A DNA stretch of 64,000 nt from Chitinophaga pinensis. GTDB taxonomy: Bacteria; Bacteroidota; Bacteroidia; Chitinophagales; Chitinophagaceae. Where the stretch lies: NCBI GenBank assembly GCA_945865645.1, contig CAMBEI010000002.1:1-64000 (forward strand), in the 5' to 3' direction. Of this stretch, positions 35,763-45,233 are shown piece by piece (position 1 is the stretch's first letter; each line of letters starts with the position of its first letter). Both the position numbers and the translations under genes were made by a program. The notes beneath the pieces are model-generated. The model was given only the letters and a program-made list of their open reading frames with translations. It made no database searches and was not told where the DNA came from.

Positions 35763-36236
35763 ATGTCTGAAATACATTTAACTTCATTTATTGCAGCGCC
35801 TATTGAGCGTGTTTTCGACTTAAGTAGAAGTATAAACTTGCATCAAATATCCACTATTGAAACCTACGAAAAGGCGATACATGGAGTACTTAACGGCCTA
35901 ATTAATAAAAACGAAACTGTAACTTGGCAGGCTAAACATCTTTTTAAAACAAGACAGTTTACCACTAAAATTAAAGAGATGCAGAGTCCTGATTTTTTTA
36001 TTGATGTGATGACACGAGGTGATTTTAAATTTTTTTATCACGAACATCATTTCAAATCTGTCAAAAACGGAACAATTATGATTGATGTGATTAAATTTGA
36101 ATCACCTTATGGATTTATTGGTAAAATTGTAGACAATTTTTTTCTTAAATCCTACCTCGAAAAATTTATTATAAAAAGAAACGCGGTCATTAAAATGTAC
36201 GCCGAAACACAAAAGTGGAAGGCTATTTTAAATTAA
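35763..36236 (+). CDS. SRPBCC/START-like small protein
   Basis: A 157-residue cytoplasmic protein of the SRPBCC (Bet v1-like) ligand-binding fold. It begins with the strand and helix typical of the group (HLTSFIAAPIERVFDLSRSINLH), has ETVTWQAKHLF and FFYHEHHFKSV in the beta sheet, and ends in a long helix. Ligand unknown. It sits in a tight run, 33 bp after gcvT and 10 bp before comB. Confidence 0.8.
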   Translation: MSEIHLTSFIAAPIERVFDLSRSINLHQISTIETYEKAIHGVLNGLINKNETVTWQAKHLFKTRQFTTKIKEMQSPDFFIDVMTRGDFKFFYHEHHFKSVKNGTIMIDVIKFESPYGFIGKIVDNFFLKSYLEKFIIKRNAVIKMYAETQKWKAILN

Positions 36237-36246
36237 TTTTACAACC

Positions 36247-36978
36247 ATGCGGACCAATAAACCCGAATTATATACTTGCCTTTCTCCATCGCTTTTAGAT
36301 TTATATGAAGTAAATAATAGTATTGTTGTAATTATCGATGTGTTAAGGGCCACATCAACTATTGCTACTGCTTTATATAATGGCGCTAAATCTATAATTC
36401 CAGTTGATAGCGTTGCTGAATGTATACGAATTGGAAAACAAATTGAAAGCATTACTGCTGGTGAAAGAGATGGACAAATTGCCGAGGGATTAGAGTATGG
36501 TAATTCGCCTTTTGAGTATTCTCGTGAATTTATTAACGGTAAAACATTGGTACTAACTACCACCAATGGAACCCGCTTGCTTCAAATGGCGTTGGATAAT
36601 AACGCAAAAGCTATCATCACCGGGTCCTTTCCAAATTTATCAGCCGTTTGTAATTTTTTAATTACTCAAAAACAAAATGTAATATTGGGCTGTGCTGCCT
36701 GGAAAAATCGGGTTAATATTGAAGATACATTGTTTGCTGGGGCTGTTATCAGTAGAATAGGGAAACATTTTTCTATAAATTGCGATTCGTCTGCCATGGC
36801 AACTTCCATGTATTTTGAAGCAAAGGATGATTTGTTTGAATTTATGAAATTAAAAAATGCATCGCATTATAATCGACTTACGACTTTCGGCTTAGAAAAA
36901 GATATTCGCTATTGCTTAACAGAAGACATAGCCAATATAACTGTGTTTTATAAAGATGGGAAGTTGTTGGCAAAGTAA
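36247..36978 (+). CDS. comB: ComB-like 2-phosphosulfolactate phosphatase
   Basis: Member of the magnesium-dependent ComB family, which removes phosphate from 2-phosphosulfolactate in coenzyme M synthesis of methanogens. The 243-residue protein has IIDVLRATSTI near the N-terminus, AGERDG, then LTTTNGTR and GCAAWKNRVNIEDTLFAGA, all family signatures. Since a bacterium of this kind should not make coenzyme M, the product may be sulfolactate as an end product or an intermediate for another sulfonate. No comA or comC is present here. Family assignment is firm and physiological role uncertain. Confidence 0.88.
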   Translation: MRTNKPELYTCLSPSLLDLYEVNNSIVVIIDVLRATSTIATALYNGAKSIIPVDSVAECIRIGKQIESITAGERDGQIAEGLEYGNSPFEYSREFINGKTLVLTTTNGTRLLQMALDNNAKAIITGSFPNLSAVCNFLITQKQNVILGCAAWKNRVNIEDTLFAGAVISRIGKHFSINCDSSAMATSMYFEAKDDLFEFMKLKNASHYNRLTTFGLEKDIRYCLTEDIANITVFYKDGKLLAK

Positions 36979-37048
36979 ACTTAGTACTCTTTAGCAAAAA
37001 ATATTTACTAATCTTTCTATAACACTTCCACCCTTGGTTATTTTCCGT

Positions 37049-37056
37049 TATTTTTG
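37049..37056 (+). promoter_or_regulatory. Candidate -7 box for the SNF2 helicase
   Basis: TATTTTTG fits TAnnTTTG, 91 bases before the ATG, in a 169-bp intergenic stretch that holds nothing else recognisable. It predicts a leader of about 85 bases. Confidence 0.4.
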
Positions 37057-37147
37057 CAAATTGCTTTTTTCAGAAAAGAGGGTGTTATTATAAGTACTAA
37101 ATACACGTTTTATTCTGAAATTTTAAATCGGCAATTTTAATTTCAGT

Positions 37148-40100
37148 ATGGCATTACCGCACCTTATTAAATACGTTTATAATAATGGATCTGATGAAGT
37201 AATTAGGCGAGGGAAGAAGATACACGCAATGGGATTTGTTGAGCTTGTAGAACATGATCAACTAATGGGCTCCGTTGTTTTTAGGGTAAAGGATGACAGC
37301 TATGCTACTTTTTATAAAGTGTATATTGAAAAATATACCGATGCTAAATCAATTTCTGTTAGATGCTCCTGCCCTTATAATTTAGGAGATATATGCCGCC
37401 ATGAAGCCGCGGCATTAATACGTATGCAGGACATGGTTGATAAAAACATGTTAGGGAATACCAATATTCAATATAACCAGCGACATACAGTAGCAAAGAT
37501 GAAGCATATTGAATTAAAAATGATAAAACTATTTTCATCACCGGGTATTTATGCCGAAGCAGAAAATATTTTACGCAGTACCAAAGCTAATATTATTAAG
37601 GCTGCTGATGAGCGGGTGGAAGCGGAATTAATTATTGACGGAGAAAATTACCCACTCGTTATTCAAAAAAATGACGAAAGAAATTTTGACACTTCTTGCA
37701 AATGTGGCGAAACTGAGCATCCTTTATGCGAACATAAAACAATGTTATTTTTACAATTGCTAGATGCGTACGGAACTTTTTATTTTGATAGCATACGTAA
37801 TTGGGATAAAGAAAAAAACAAATTACTTCAGATTTATGGATATAGCTTAGATGAAGACTTAACCGGCAAATTTGAATTTACTTATAAAGAGGGCAAACCC
37901 TTTTTAAAAGTAATTGACATCTCAATAAAACGAGTAGCTACTGGGAATGTAATAGGCAGCAGTGCAGAACCCTTTGTAGTGCAATATTTGCCACCCCAGG
38001 AAATAGTTGAAATTGATAAGTCTACAATAAAAATGGGTGTTGTTTTTAATTTTAACGATTCGATGTATCCTTATTTTAATGTAGATGCTGTGCAAGGTGA
38101 TTGTGACGATGAGCAGATGCGTTACATAAGTAAAGTTGAAAAAATAGACCTTACTAAATTTGTAAATACAGAATTATTTAGTGAAGACGATAAGCAGCTG
38201 TTACAGCAAATAAGAAAATTACAAAGAAGTGAAATAAATAAATATCTTGATCGCAACTCGCCCTTCAGTGGCATTTGGGAAAATATAATTCATACAGATG
38301 GCGATGATTTACCCGAAGAGACAAAGGGATTAATAGCAGAATATCTACAGCCTAAACTAAAAAAGTTATTTGAAGAGCAAGCAAGTAATAATTTTATTTT
38401 TTGTTTAAAACAGGCAAATCAATTTATCACAAATAATTTGGTTGAAATTGAATTAAGCAAAAACTTTATTGCACCGGTTTTTAAAGTTCAAGCTAATGCC
38501 AATCATTATGAAATTATTTGTACAGTAAAGTTAATGGGAGATACCATTCCTTTTACTAAAAACGAGTGTAATAGTAGTTTACTTTATTTAAATGATCATG
38601 TATTGTATCTATGGCAAAAAACCGAAGATTTTTTACAGGCCGAAGATTTTTTAAAAGGAGGGAATATTCAAATAAGTAAAGCCAATTGGACCGAAAAAAT
38701 GAAAAATGTAATACTCCCTCTTACTAAAAACTACAAGGTGGAGTTTGATAAAAATTTGGTTCTAGAAATTAAAACTGATGAGCCTGAAGTAAAGCTTCAG
38801 TTACAGGAAAAAGGTGACTATCTTGTATTTCAGCCTATATTTACTTATAAGGGTTTTGAAACAAAGCCAACAGATAAAGAGAATATTACCCTACTCGATG
38901 GCGATAAAATATTAATTATTGTGCGTAATTTAGAAGCAGAAGAAATTTTTTTTAAAAAATTAGAAAGTCTGCATTCTTTGTTTGTTATTCCCGATCATAA
39001 TAAAACTAGCTTGGTTTTAAAAGGCGCAGATGTATTACGTAATAACTGGTTTTTTTTATTTATTGATGCGATGAAGGAAATAAAAGTTCCTGTATTTGGG
39101 TTTGAAGCACTTCGAAATTTTCGCTTTAATACAGCCCGCCCCAACACACATATACATGTAAGTAGCGGGTTAGATTGGTTTGATGCAAAAATAGAAATTG
39201 AATTTGGCAAACAGCGGGTTGGTATTGATGAGATAAAAAATGCATTAATTAATAAACAGTCATTTGTACAATTAAATGACGGAACGCTAGGGATTCTACC
39301 TGATGAATGGCTTAAAAGATACTCTTTACTGTTTAAGGTTGGAGATGGCCGAAGCGATCAGTTGCGATTATCAAAATATCATATGAGTGTGATAGATGGT
39401 CTATATGAAAATAGAGATGAAAATGAATTAAGTTTTGAGCTAGATGAAAAATACGAAAGGCTAAAAGAATTTAAAAATATTCCTGAAATAGCAGCGCCAA
39501 TCCATTTACAATCTATTTTACGTCCTTATCAAATTTCTGGATTTCAGTGGCTCAATTATTTAAATGATGTAGGATGGGGAGGAATTTTAGCCGACGATAT
39601 GGGTTTAGGTAAAACCGTTCAGGCATTAAGTATGCTGTATCATTATAAACAAATTAATAACGGACTTAAGGCTATTGTGGTTTGTCCAACTACTTTAATT
39701 TATAACTGGCGTAATGAAGTTCATAAATTTACTCCATCTTTAAGTTTTCATATACATCACGGAAGTATACGCATTCGCAATATAGAAGAATTGCAAAAAC
39801 ATAATATTATTATTACCACATATGGCACATTACGAAGTGATATACAAGTATTATTAAAAATAAACTTCGATTATATTATTCTAGATGAAAGTCAGGCGAT
39901 AAAAAATCCATCATCAAAAGTTACGCGTGCCGCTTGTTTAATAAATGCTAAAAACAGAATTTGCATGAGTGGAACACCTTTACAAAATAATACTTTTGAT
40001 ATTTTTGCTCAAATGAATTTTTTAAACCCCGGTTTATTGGGCGATATGGAATTTTTTAGAAATGAATTTGCGACACCTATTGATAAATTTGGTGAGCAGG

Positions 40101-40906
40101 AACAAAAAGAACATTTACGAAAATTATTATTCCCATTTATTTTGCGCCGTACTAAAGAACAAGTAGCCAAAGATTTGCCCGATAAAACAGAGACTATTCT
40201 GTTTTGTGAAATGGAAAAAGAGCAGCGTAATATTTATGAAGCTTATCGCAATAGTTATCGGGAAAAGATTTTGGGTACAATTGATCAGCAAGGAATTGGC
40301 AAATCACAGTTAACTATATTACAAGGGTTAATGAAACTGCGTCAGATATGTGATAGCCCGGCTATTTTAAATGAAGAAGAAAAATATCCCAACCATTCTA
40401 TAAAACTTGATGAATTAACAAGGGAAATTGAAGAAAATATAGGCAACCACAAAGCACTTATTTTTTCTCAGTTTTTAGGCATGCTGGCTTTAATAAAAAA
40501 GAAACTTATTGAAGACAATATACCTTTTGAATATTTTGATGGCAGCACTTCGGCTCCAGATAGGGAAAAAGCTATTCAAAATTTTCAGAACAACGATGAC
40601 TGTAGGGTATTTTTAATTTCACTAAAAGCTGGTGGTGTGGGGTTAAACTTAACTGCTGCTGATTATGTATATATTGTAGATCCCTGGTGGAATCCGGCTG
40701 TTGAGCAACAAGCTATTGACCGCACTCACCGAATTGGACAAACAAAAAATATTTTTGCTTATCGCATGATTTGTGTAGATACTATTGAAGATAAAATATT
40801 GAAACTGCAGGAGAAAAAGCGCAAATTAGCAAGTGAATTAATTGCAGATGATGCCAGTTTTATAAAAGCCCTTTCTAAATCAGACGTTGAGTATCTGTTT
40901 AGTTAA
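37148..40906 (+). CDS. SNF2-family helicase with two SWIM zinc fingers
   Basis: A 1252-residue DNA translocase. N-terminally two SWIM-type fingers with identical spacing occur: Cys73, Cys75, Cys83, His85 (CSCPYNLGDICRH) and CKCGETEHPLCEH near 183-195. A long middle region (about 200-780) lacks recognisable motifs. The SNF2 ATPase follows, with DDMGLGKT near 815, motif II DESQ near 911, MSGTPLQN, then in domain 2 KAGGVGLNLTAADYV and QAIDRTHRIGQ. Such bacterial proteins are thought to remodel protein-DNA complexes or clear RNA polymerase. The target here is unknown. Followed by a strong terminator about 90 bases downstream. Confidence 0.93.
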   Translation: MALPHLIKYVYNNGSDEVIRRGKKIHAMGFVELVEHDQLMGSVVFRVKDDSYATFYKVYIEKYTDAKSISVRCSCPYNLGDICRHEAAALIRMQDMVDKNMLGNTNIQYNQRHTVAKMKHIELKMIKLFSSPGIYAEAENILRSTKANIIKAADERVEAELIIDGENYPLVIQKNDERNFDTSCKCGETEHPLCEHKTMLFLQLLDAYGTFYFDSIRNWDKEKNKLLQIYGYSLDEDLTGKFEFTYKEGKPFLKVIDISIKRVATGNVIGSSAEPFVVQYLPPQEIVEIDKSTIKMGVVFNFNDSMYPYFNVDAVQGDCDDEQMRYISKVEKIDLTKFVNTELFSEDDKQLLQQIRKLQRSEINKYLDRNSPFSGIWENIIHTDGDDLPEETKGLIAEYLQPKLKKLFEEQASNNFIFCLKQANQFITNNLVEIELSKNFIAPVFKVQANANHYEIICTVKLMGDTIPFTKNECNSSLLYLNDHVLYLWQKTEDFLQAEDFLKGGNIQISKANWTEKMKNVILPLTKNYKVEFDKNLVLEIKTDEPEVKLQLQEKGDYLVFQPIFTYKGFETKPTDKENITLLDGDKILIIVRNLEAEEIFFKKLESLHSLFVIPDHNKTSLVLKGADVLRNNWFFLFIDAMKEIKVPVFGFEALRNFRFNTARPNTHIHVSSGLDWFDAKIEIEFGKQRVGIDEIKNALINKQSFVQLNDGTLGILPDEWLKRYSLLFKVGDGRSDQLRLSKYHMSVIDGLYENRDENELSFELDEKYERLKEFKNIPEIAAPIHLQSILRPYQISGFQWLNYLNDVGWGGILADDMGLGKTVQALSMLYHYKQINNGLKAIVVCPTTLIYNWRNEVHKFTPSLSFHIHHGSIRIRNIEELQKHNIIITTYGTLRSDIQVLLKINFDYIILDESQAIKNPSSKVTRAACLINAKNRICMSGTPLQNNTFDIFAQMNFLNPGLLGDMEFFRNEFATPIDKFGEQEQKEHLRKLLFPFILRRTKEQVAKDLPDKTETILFCEMEKEQRNIYEAYRNSYREKILGTIDQQGIGKSQLTILQGLMKLRQICDSPAILNEEEKYPNHSIKLDELTREIEENIGNHKALIFSQFLGMLALIKKKLIEDNIPFEYFDGSTSAPDREKAIQNFQNNDDCRVFLISLKAGGVGLNLTAADYVYIVDPWWNPAVEQQAIDRTHRIGQTKNIFAYRMICVDTIEDKILKLQEKKRKLASELIADDASFIKALSKSDVEYLFS

Positions 40907-40995
40907 TCACCAGAAGTTTAAACTATTAATAAATAATAATATTTTAAATTTTTTGTTTGAAGAAGATTCAAATAAATGAGGAAATGACTGCATTT

Positions 40996-41026
40996 AAATC
41001 TTTAATACTGCATTAAAGATTTTTTT
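40996..41026 (+). terminator. Intrinsic terminator of the SNF2 helicase
   Basis: AAATCTTTAA (40996-41005) pairs perfectly with TTAAAGATTT (41013-41022) around a 7-base loop, followed by a T-tract to 41026. A 10-bp stem, though A-T rich. Confidence 0.75.
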
Positions 41027-41435
41027 GTTGGTTTGCTATTCTTCACAAGTTGAATTTATAATGTAAAATGTACAAGTGTGTTACACAGATTGTAAAGAGC
41101 AGTATTACTTAATGTTGCTAAAAGTTATTTTTGATTAACCCCCAGTTGCTTAATCATTAGGCTTATTACTGCACCTACGATTTTTTTGTAGTAACGAATT
41201 GGGTATATGTCCGAATTTTGACGGAGGTTATCTATAAATCTTTTAATTACTAGTACAACAATGTTGATAGACTTTGCTTTGTTTGTAGTTTTATTCATTT
41301 TGAGTATTGGTAATAATTAAAATTTAACGACATAAAATTAAAAATTATTGTGTTTAAATAAAATTTTAAATAATAATTTTATTTAACTGGCAATCATAGC
41401 CCGAAATTATTTCCTATTTTCACTATATTAATAAC
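41027..41435 (+). other. 409-bp intergenic region with possible structured transcript
   Basis: No gene is visible. A -7-like TATTTTTG at 41126-41133 is followed at the predicted start point by CCCAGTT (41141-41147), which pairs with AATTGGG (41197-41203) apart from one G-U. Inside, CTAC (41175-41178) pairs with GTAG (41188-41191) and TTA/TAA flank it. This could be a structured leader of the next gene or a small RNA. The rest of the region is A-T rich and featureless. Confidence 0.3.
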
Positions 41436-41843
41436 ATGGACATACTTTTAGACATATTAAGCGAAATGGTTAAAGAGTACCCAGGCTCAAACTTTGTAAA
41501 TAGTCTGCATCAGCAATACTGTAATCGCGGGGGCTTAAGCAAAAAACAATTAGAAGGGCTTTATAGTAAAGCAAGCAAGACTGAACGATTTTCGCAAAGC
41601 AAGTTGGCAACCCTGGAAGCTATCATCAAAAAAAAACCTACTAGAGAACGAGCAGCAGCGACTATAACGGCGACTTTGTCTACTAGAGATGCAGCGTTAG
41701 GAAAATTGATAACTGCCATTTTGGACAAATATCCTCAGCACAAAAGATTGGTGTTTTTAAAATCGAAGTTTGATAATAACGAAAATATTTCGGCATTAGA
41801 AATTTCGGAGATTGAAAAATTTACAAAGCTGTTGTTAAAATAA
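41436..41843 (+). CDS. Small helical protein with internal repeat, unknown function
   Basis: A 135-residue cytoplasmic protein I do not recognise. It is probably all helical and appears to be an internal duplication. Residues about 4-45 (DILSEMVKEYPGSNFVNSL, later GLSKKQLEGLYSK) parallel residues about 91-133 (KLITAILDKYPQHKRLVFL, later NISALEISEIEKF), sharing the pattern of hydrophobics, Tyr-Pro and a Leu seven residues on. A basic Ala/Thr-rich link joins them. No signal peptide or membrane segment. It ends 4 bp from the convergent VCBS gene, and lies after a long non-coding leader. Confidence 0.6.
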   Translation: MDILLDILSEMVKEYPGSNFVNSLHQQYCNRGGLSKKQLEGLYSKASKTERFSQSKLATLEAIIKKKPTRERAAATITATLSTRDAALGKLITAILDKYPQHKRLVFLKSKFDNNENISALEISEIEKFTKLLLK

Positions 41844-41847
41844 ATTC

Positions 41848-44800
41848 TTACTCCTTAATAAACACCTGCGCCGATGCATTATTTTTTAAAAAAATTAAAG
41901 TCGATTTATTATTTTCTTTAAGGTAAACCATTTTACGAGATTCACCACGAACTTTTAAACCATTTTTAGCAGGAGATGTTGCTGTAAAACTTCCATTACC
42001 AATGCCTTTTAAAAGCAATGCAGAAGTGGCATCATATACACCTACCATTACCGCAGGATCCTGAGAGTTGCCACAAACTAAAATATCTTTTATTCCATCA
42101 TTATCAAAATCATCAACTAAGGCGTCATTAATATTAGAGAACTGAGCTTTGTCGGGAAAAGGAATAAAACGAAAAATGTTATTACCTTCATTCATTAACA
42201 CGCCGGATTCGAAAAAATTAGTTTTAAAAATATCCATATCTTTTTTCTCTGCTTCGGTAAAAATACCATCGAGCGTTTTACCCGAATAGTCTTTGTAACG
42301 TATAAATTTTTTACGCATCGAAGGCATTTGATCAATAAGCTGATCGCGACTATATAGCGGGTAACACTTGCCCCCAATATAATAACCTAATACCGCATCG
42401 TAACTCCCGTTATTATCAAAATCTTTTGCATAAATGGTGCAGGGTTCATTAATATTTCCTTTGATGCTAGAGTTTAAACCTCGGTTTGCCATTACAAAAT
42501 CCATACGCCCATCATTGTTTAGGTCTTCGGCTTTTATATTGTACCACCAGCCACTCAATGCATCCATACTAATGAGGGTGTCTTTATTTGAAGGTAATTT
42601 AATATGTACTGAGTTTTGTTTTTTTATAAAAGCTCCGTTTTTATAACTGTAAATTTCTATTGGCATCCATTCGCCGGCAATTGATAATTCATTTACACTA
42701 TCGCCATCTACATCGGTCCAGGCAGCTTGATTTATAATGCCGGGGCTTAATAATGTTTTTGCAAATTGATTGGTAACATCAGCAAAAAATCCCTTATTGT
42801 TTTGTAAAAGCATACTTCTATCCGGCTTTGGAAATGTTCCTGGCATTACATGTCCGCCAATAAATAAATCCATGTCGCCATCCTTATCATAATCTAATGT
42901 AGTAACAGATGAGCCGTTAAAATGCTCAATAGGCAATGATTTTACTGATCTAGTAAAATTAGCTTTACCGTCATTAATATATAATCGATCCTGATATAAA
43001 TTACTTCTGGTAGTAAATTCGGCGCCACCGCTTACCACATATAAATCCATATCTCCATCGCTATCAGCATCAAAGAAAACGGAACTCATATCTTCAAAAT
43101 TTTTATCTGCAATAAATGCGGCTTGTGGTTTTATTAAAAAAATTCCATTATTTTTTTGTAGCATTAATTTTCCATCACTGCCAGCAGCGCCACCAATAAA
43201 AATATCCTCCTTTCCATCACCATTTACATCGGCTTTAGCATAATAAGGTCCTTTGCGACTACATTTATAAGGTATTAATGGCTCCCGTTTAAAATCAATA
43301 AAATCATTTTCTGTTTGTATGTATTTTAATTTTCCTTCGCTGCTAATATCTGTAAATGCTGCTTTAGCTTTTATAGTGCTATTTATTGTGGATATCGCTA
43401 CCGCATTCGATTCATAAAGTGTTAGCGTCTGGTCAACTTTTACATTGTCTAAAATAATCTTCTTTTGATTTGGGAAGGTAATTTCAACTGTGGGAATTAT
43501 ATTTTGCGTACCCGTTCCAAAATGTAATACATGTTCCATGCTAGATAAAAACCCCCGCTGGGGATGATAATGCTGAAACTGAATTTGTCCTTTATTATCG
43601 CTAAGCCTTACGGTAGTTCCATATATTTCATTATTAGATTCGGGATTTTTATAAAAACGAAATCTTAAAAAATGAGATTCGGGAGAAAGTTGACGCGAGT
43701 TATTTTGTAAAATAAAGGCAACACCATCAACATTATTAACAACCAAATCTAGATCGCCATCATTATCTAGGTCTGCATAAGATGCTCCATTTGAAAAAGA
43801 TGCAGGTGCATCACTCCAATCGTTGGTATAATTATCAAATTGTAAACTACCGTTATTATGAAAAAAATAATTTTTTACAGGTACAGAAGGAATGCTTTTT
43901 AACCACTCATTTAAGTTTACATATTTACCTGTATTCATAATATTAATAATTGAGTCGAGTACAAAAACTTTATAGTCCCAATCGGTAATATCTCTTTTTA
44001 ATCCATTGGTTATATATAGGTCTTTCCATCCATCATTATCAAAGTCTGCAATTAAGGGAGCCCAGCTCCATTCGGTTTCGGCAGTGCCCGTATAATTGGC
44101 GATTTCACTAAAGGTGCCATCTGTATTATTAAGTTGCAAACTATTTCTTGGGTACTGATAATATAGACCATATTTCAACAATAGCTGAAACTTATCATAG
44201 TTTTGATTTACTGCAAACAGTTGTTTTTGCCGAATGGGGTTTTCTACCGCCATGTCTACCACAAAAATATCTTCGTGCCCGTCGTTATTAATATCATTTA
44301 TATCTGACCCCATAGCAGAAAAACTAACATGCTTTAAATACTCTTCAAGTTTATTAGTAAAAGTTCCGTTTCGATTATTAATATATAAAAAATCGGGTTT
44401 ATTAAAATCATTTGCCGTATAAATATCCGGCCATCCGTCTCCGTTAATATCAGCAATAGAGGCGCTTAAGCCAAATGCGTGATTGATAAGTCCTGCTTTT
44501 TTTGTAACATCAATAAATTTGCCATTGTTATTTTGATAAAGTCTATCACTTACATAAACAGTGCTGGTATCTTCCACGTATACCATTTTGCCATTTACAA
44601 TGGTTGCTGGAATTGTCATAGACTTACTAAAATCAGTAGGGTGATTTACAAAATAAACATCTTTATCTCCATCGTTATCATAATCAAAAAAATACGCCTG
44701 CATGCTATAGCTGGCATCTTCTAGTCCATACTCAGCTGCACGGTTAGTAAAAGTGTTATTTTTATTATTGATATAAAGTATTTTTTTTCTAAGATTTGGA

Positions 44801-45225
44801 TCCTTATATCCTGATTTACAAATAAAAATATCAAGATAACCATCATTATCAATATCAACCATACTAATGCCTGTTTTAATACCATCGCCACCATTTACAC
44901 CAGCTGCTTCTGTAATATCTTTAAACTTAAAATTGCCTTCATTTAAATAAAGTTTATTACTACCTAGGGTTGATGAAAAGTAAATATCAGGTAATCCATC
45001 ATTATTAATATCGCCAATACCTACGCCTCCGCCATTATATAAATTTTCATAGAGGTACAAAAACATGGTTGATGTTTCAACAATATCATTTCTAAAATCA
45101 ATATTTGTAAAACTTGAAGGCAACAACGTAAACTGTTTAATATCACTAGTTTTTTGTGCAAATGATGAAACAAAAAAAAGTAACAACATTAAACATGTTA
45201 CAAAACGATATTTAATAATTTGCAT
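41848..45225 (-). CDS. Exported VCBS/FG-GAP repeat protein with ASPIC/UnbV domain (CRTAC1-like)
   Basis: A 1125-residue exported protein, signal peptide ending SSFAQ. It is built of FG-GAP/VCBS repeats that form a beta-propeller, each with a calcium-binding loop such as GDINNDGLPDIYF, VDIDNDGYLDIFI or ADLDNDGDLDLVV. An ASPIC/UnbV domain sits near residues 540-610 (IYGTTVRLSDNKGQ, then GFLSSMEHVLHFGTG). A second propeller follows. No type IX C-terminal signal is seen. It starts 8 bp downstream of the haloperoxidase-like gene, a pairing I recall from other Bacteroidota. It may be a carbohydrate- or protein-binding surface protein. Function untested. Confidence 0.85.
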   Translation of the reverse strand: MQIIKYRFVTCLMLLLFFVSSFAQKTSDIKQFTLLPSSFTNIDFRNDIVETSTMFLYLYENLYNGGGVGIGDINNDGLPDIYFSSTLGSNKLYLNEGNFKFKDITEAAGVNGGDGIKTGISMVDIDNDGYLDIFICKSGYKDPNLRKKILYINNKNNTFTNRAAEYGLEDASYSMQAYFFDYDNDGDKDVYFVNHPTDFSKSMTIPATIVNGKMVYVEDTSTVYVSDRLYQNNNGKFIDVTKKAGLINHAFGLSASIADINGDGWPDIYTANDFNKPDFLYINNRNGTFTNKLEEYLKHVSFSAMGSDINDINNDGHEDIFVVDMAVENPIRQKQLFAVNQNYDKFQLLLKYGLYYQYPRNSLQLNNTDGTFSEIANYTGTAETEWSWAPLIADFDNDGWKDLYITNGLKRDITDWDYKVFVLDSIINIMNTGKYVNLNEWLKSIPSVPVKNYFFHNNGSLQFDNYTNDWSDAPASFSNGASYADLDNDGDLDLVVNNVDGVAFILQNNSRQLSPESHFLRFRFYKNPESNNEIYGTTVRLSDNKGQIQFQHYHPQRGFLSSMEHVLHFGTGTQNIIPTVEITFPNQKKIILDNVKVDQTLTLYESNAVAISTINSTIKAKAAFTDISSEGKLKYIQTENDFIDFKREPLIPYKCSRKGPYYAKADVNGDGKEDIFIGGAAGSDGKLMLQKNNGIFLIKPQAAFIADKNFEDMSSVFFDADSDGDMDLYVVSGGAEFTTRSNLYQDRLYINDGKANFTRSVKSLPIEHFNGSSVTTLDYDKDGDMDLFIGGHVMPGTFPKPDRSMLLQNNKGFFADVTNQFAKTLLSPGIINQAAWTDVDGDSVNELSIAGEWMPIEIYSYKNGAFIKKQNSVHIKLPSNKDTLISMDALSGWWYNIKAEDLNNDGRMDFVMANRGLNSSIKGNINEPCTIYAKDFDNNGSYDAVLGYYIGGKCYPLYSRDQLIDQMPSMRKKFIRYKDYSGKTLDGIFTEAEKKDMDIFKTNFFESGVLMNEGNNIFRFIPFPDKAQFSNINDALVDDFDNDGIKDILVCGNSQDPAVMVGVYDATSALLLKGIGNGSFTATSPAKNGLKVRGESRKMVYLKENNKSTLIFLKNNASAQVFIKE

Positions 45226-45233
45226 TAGTTAAT

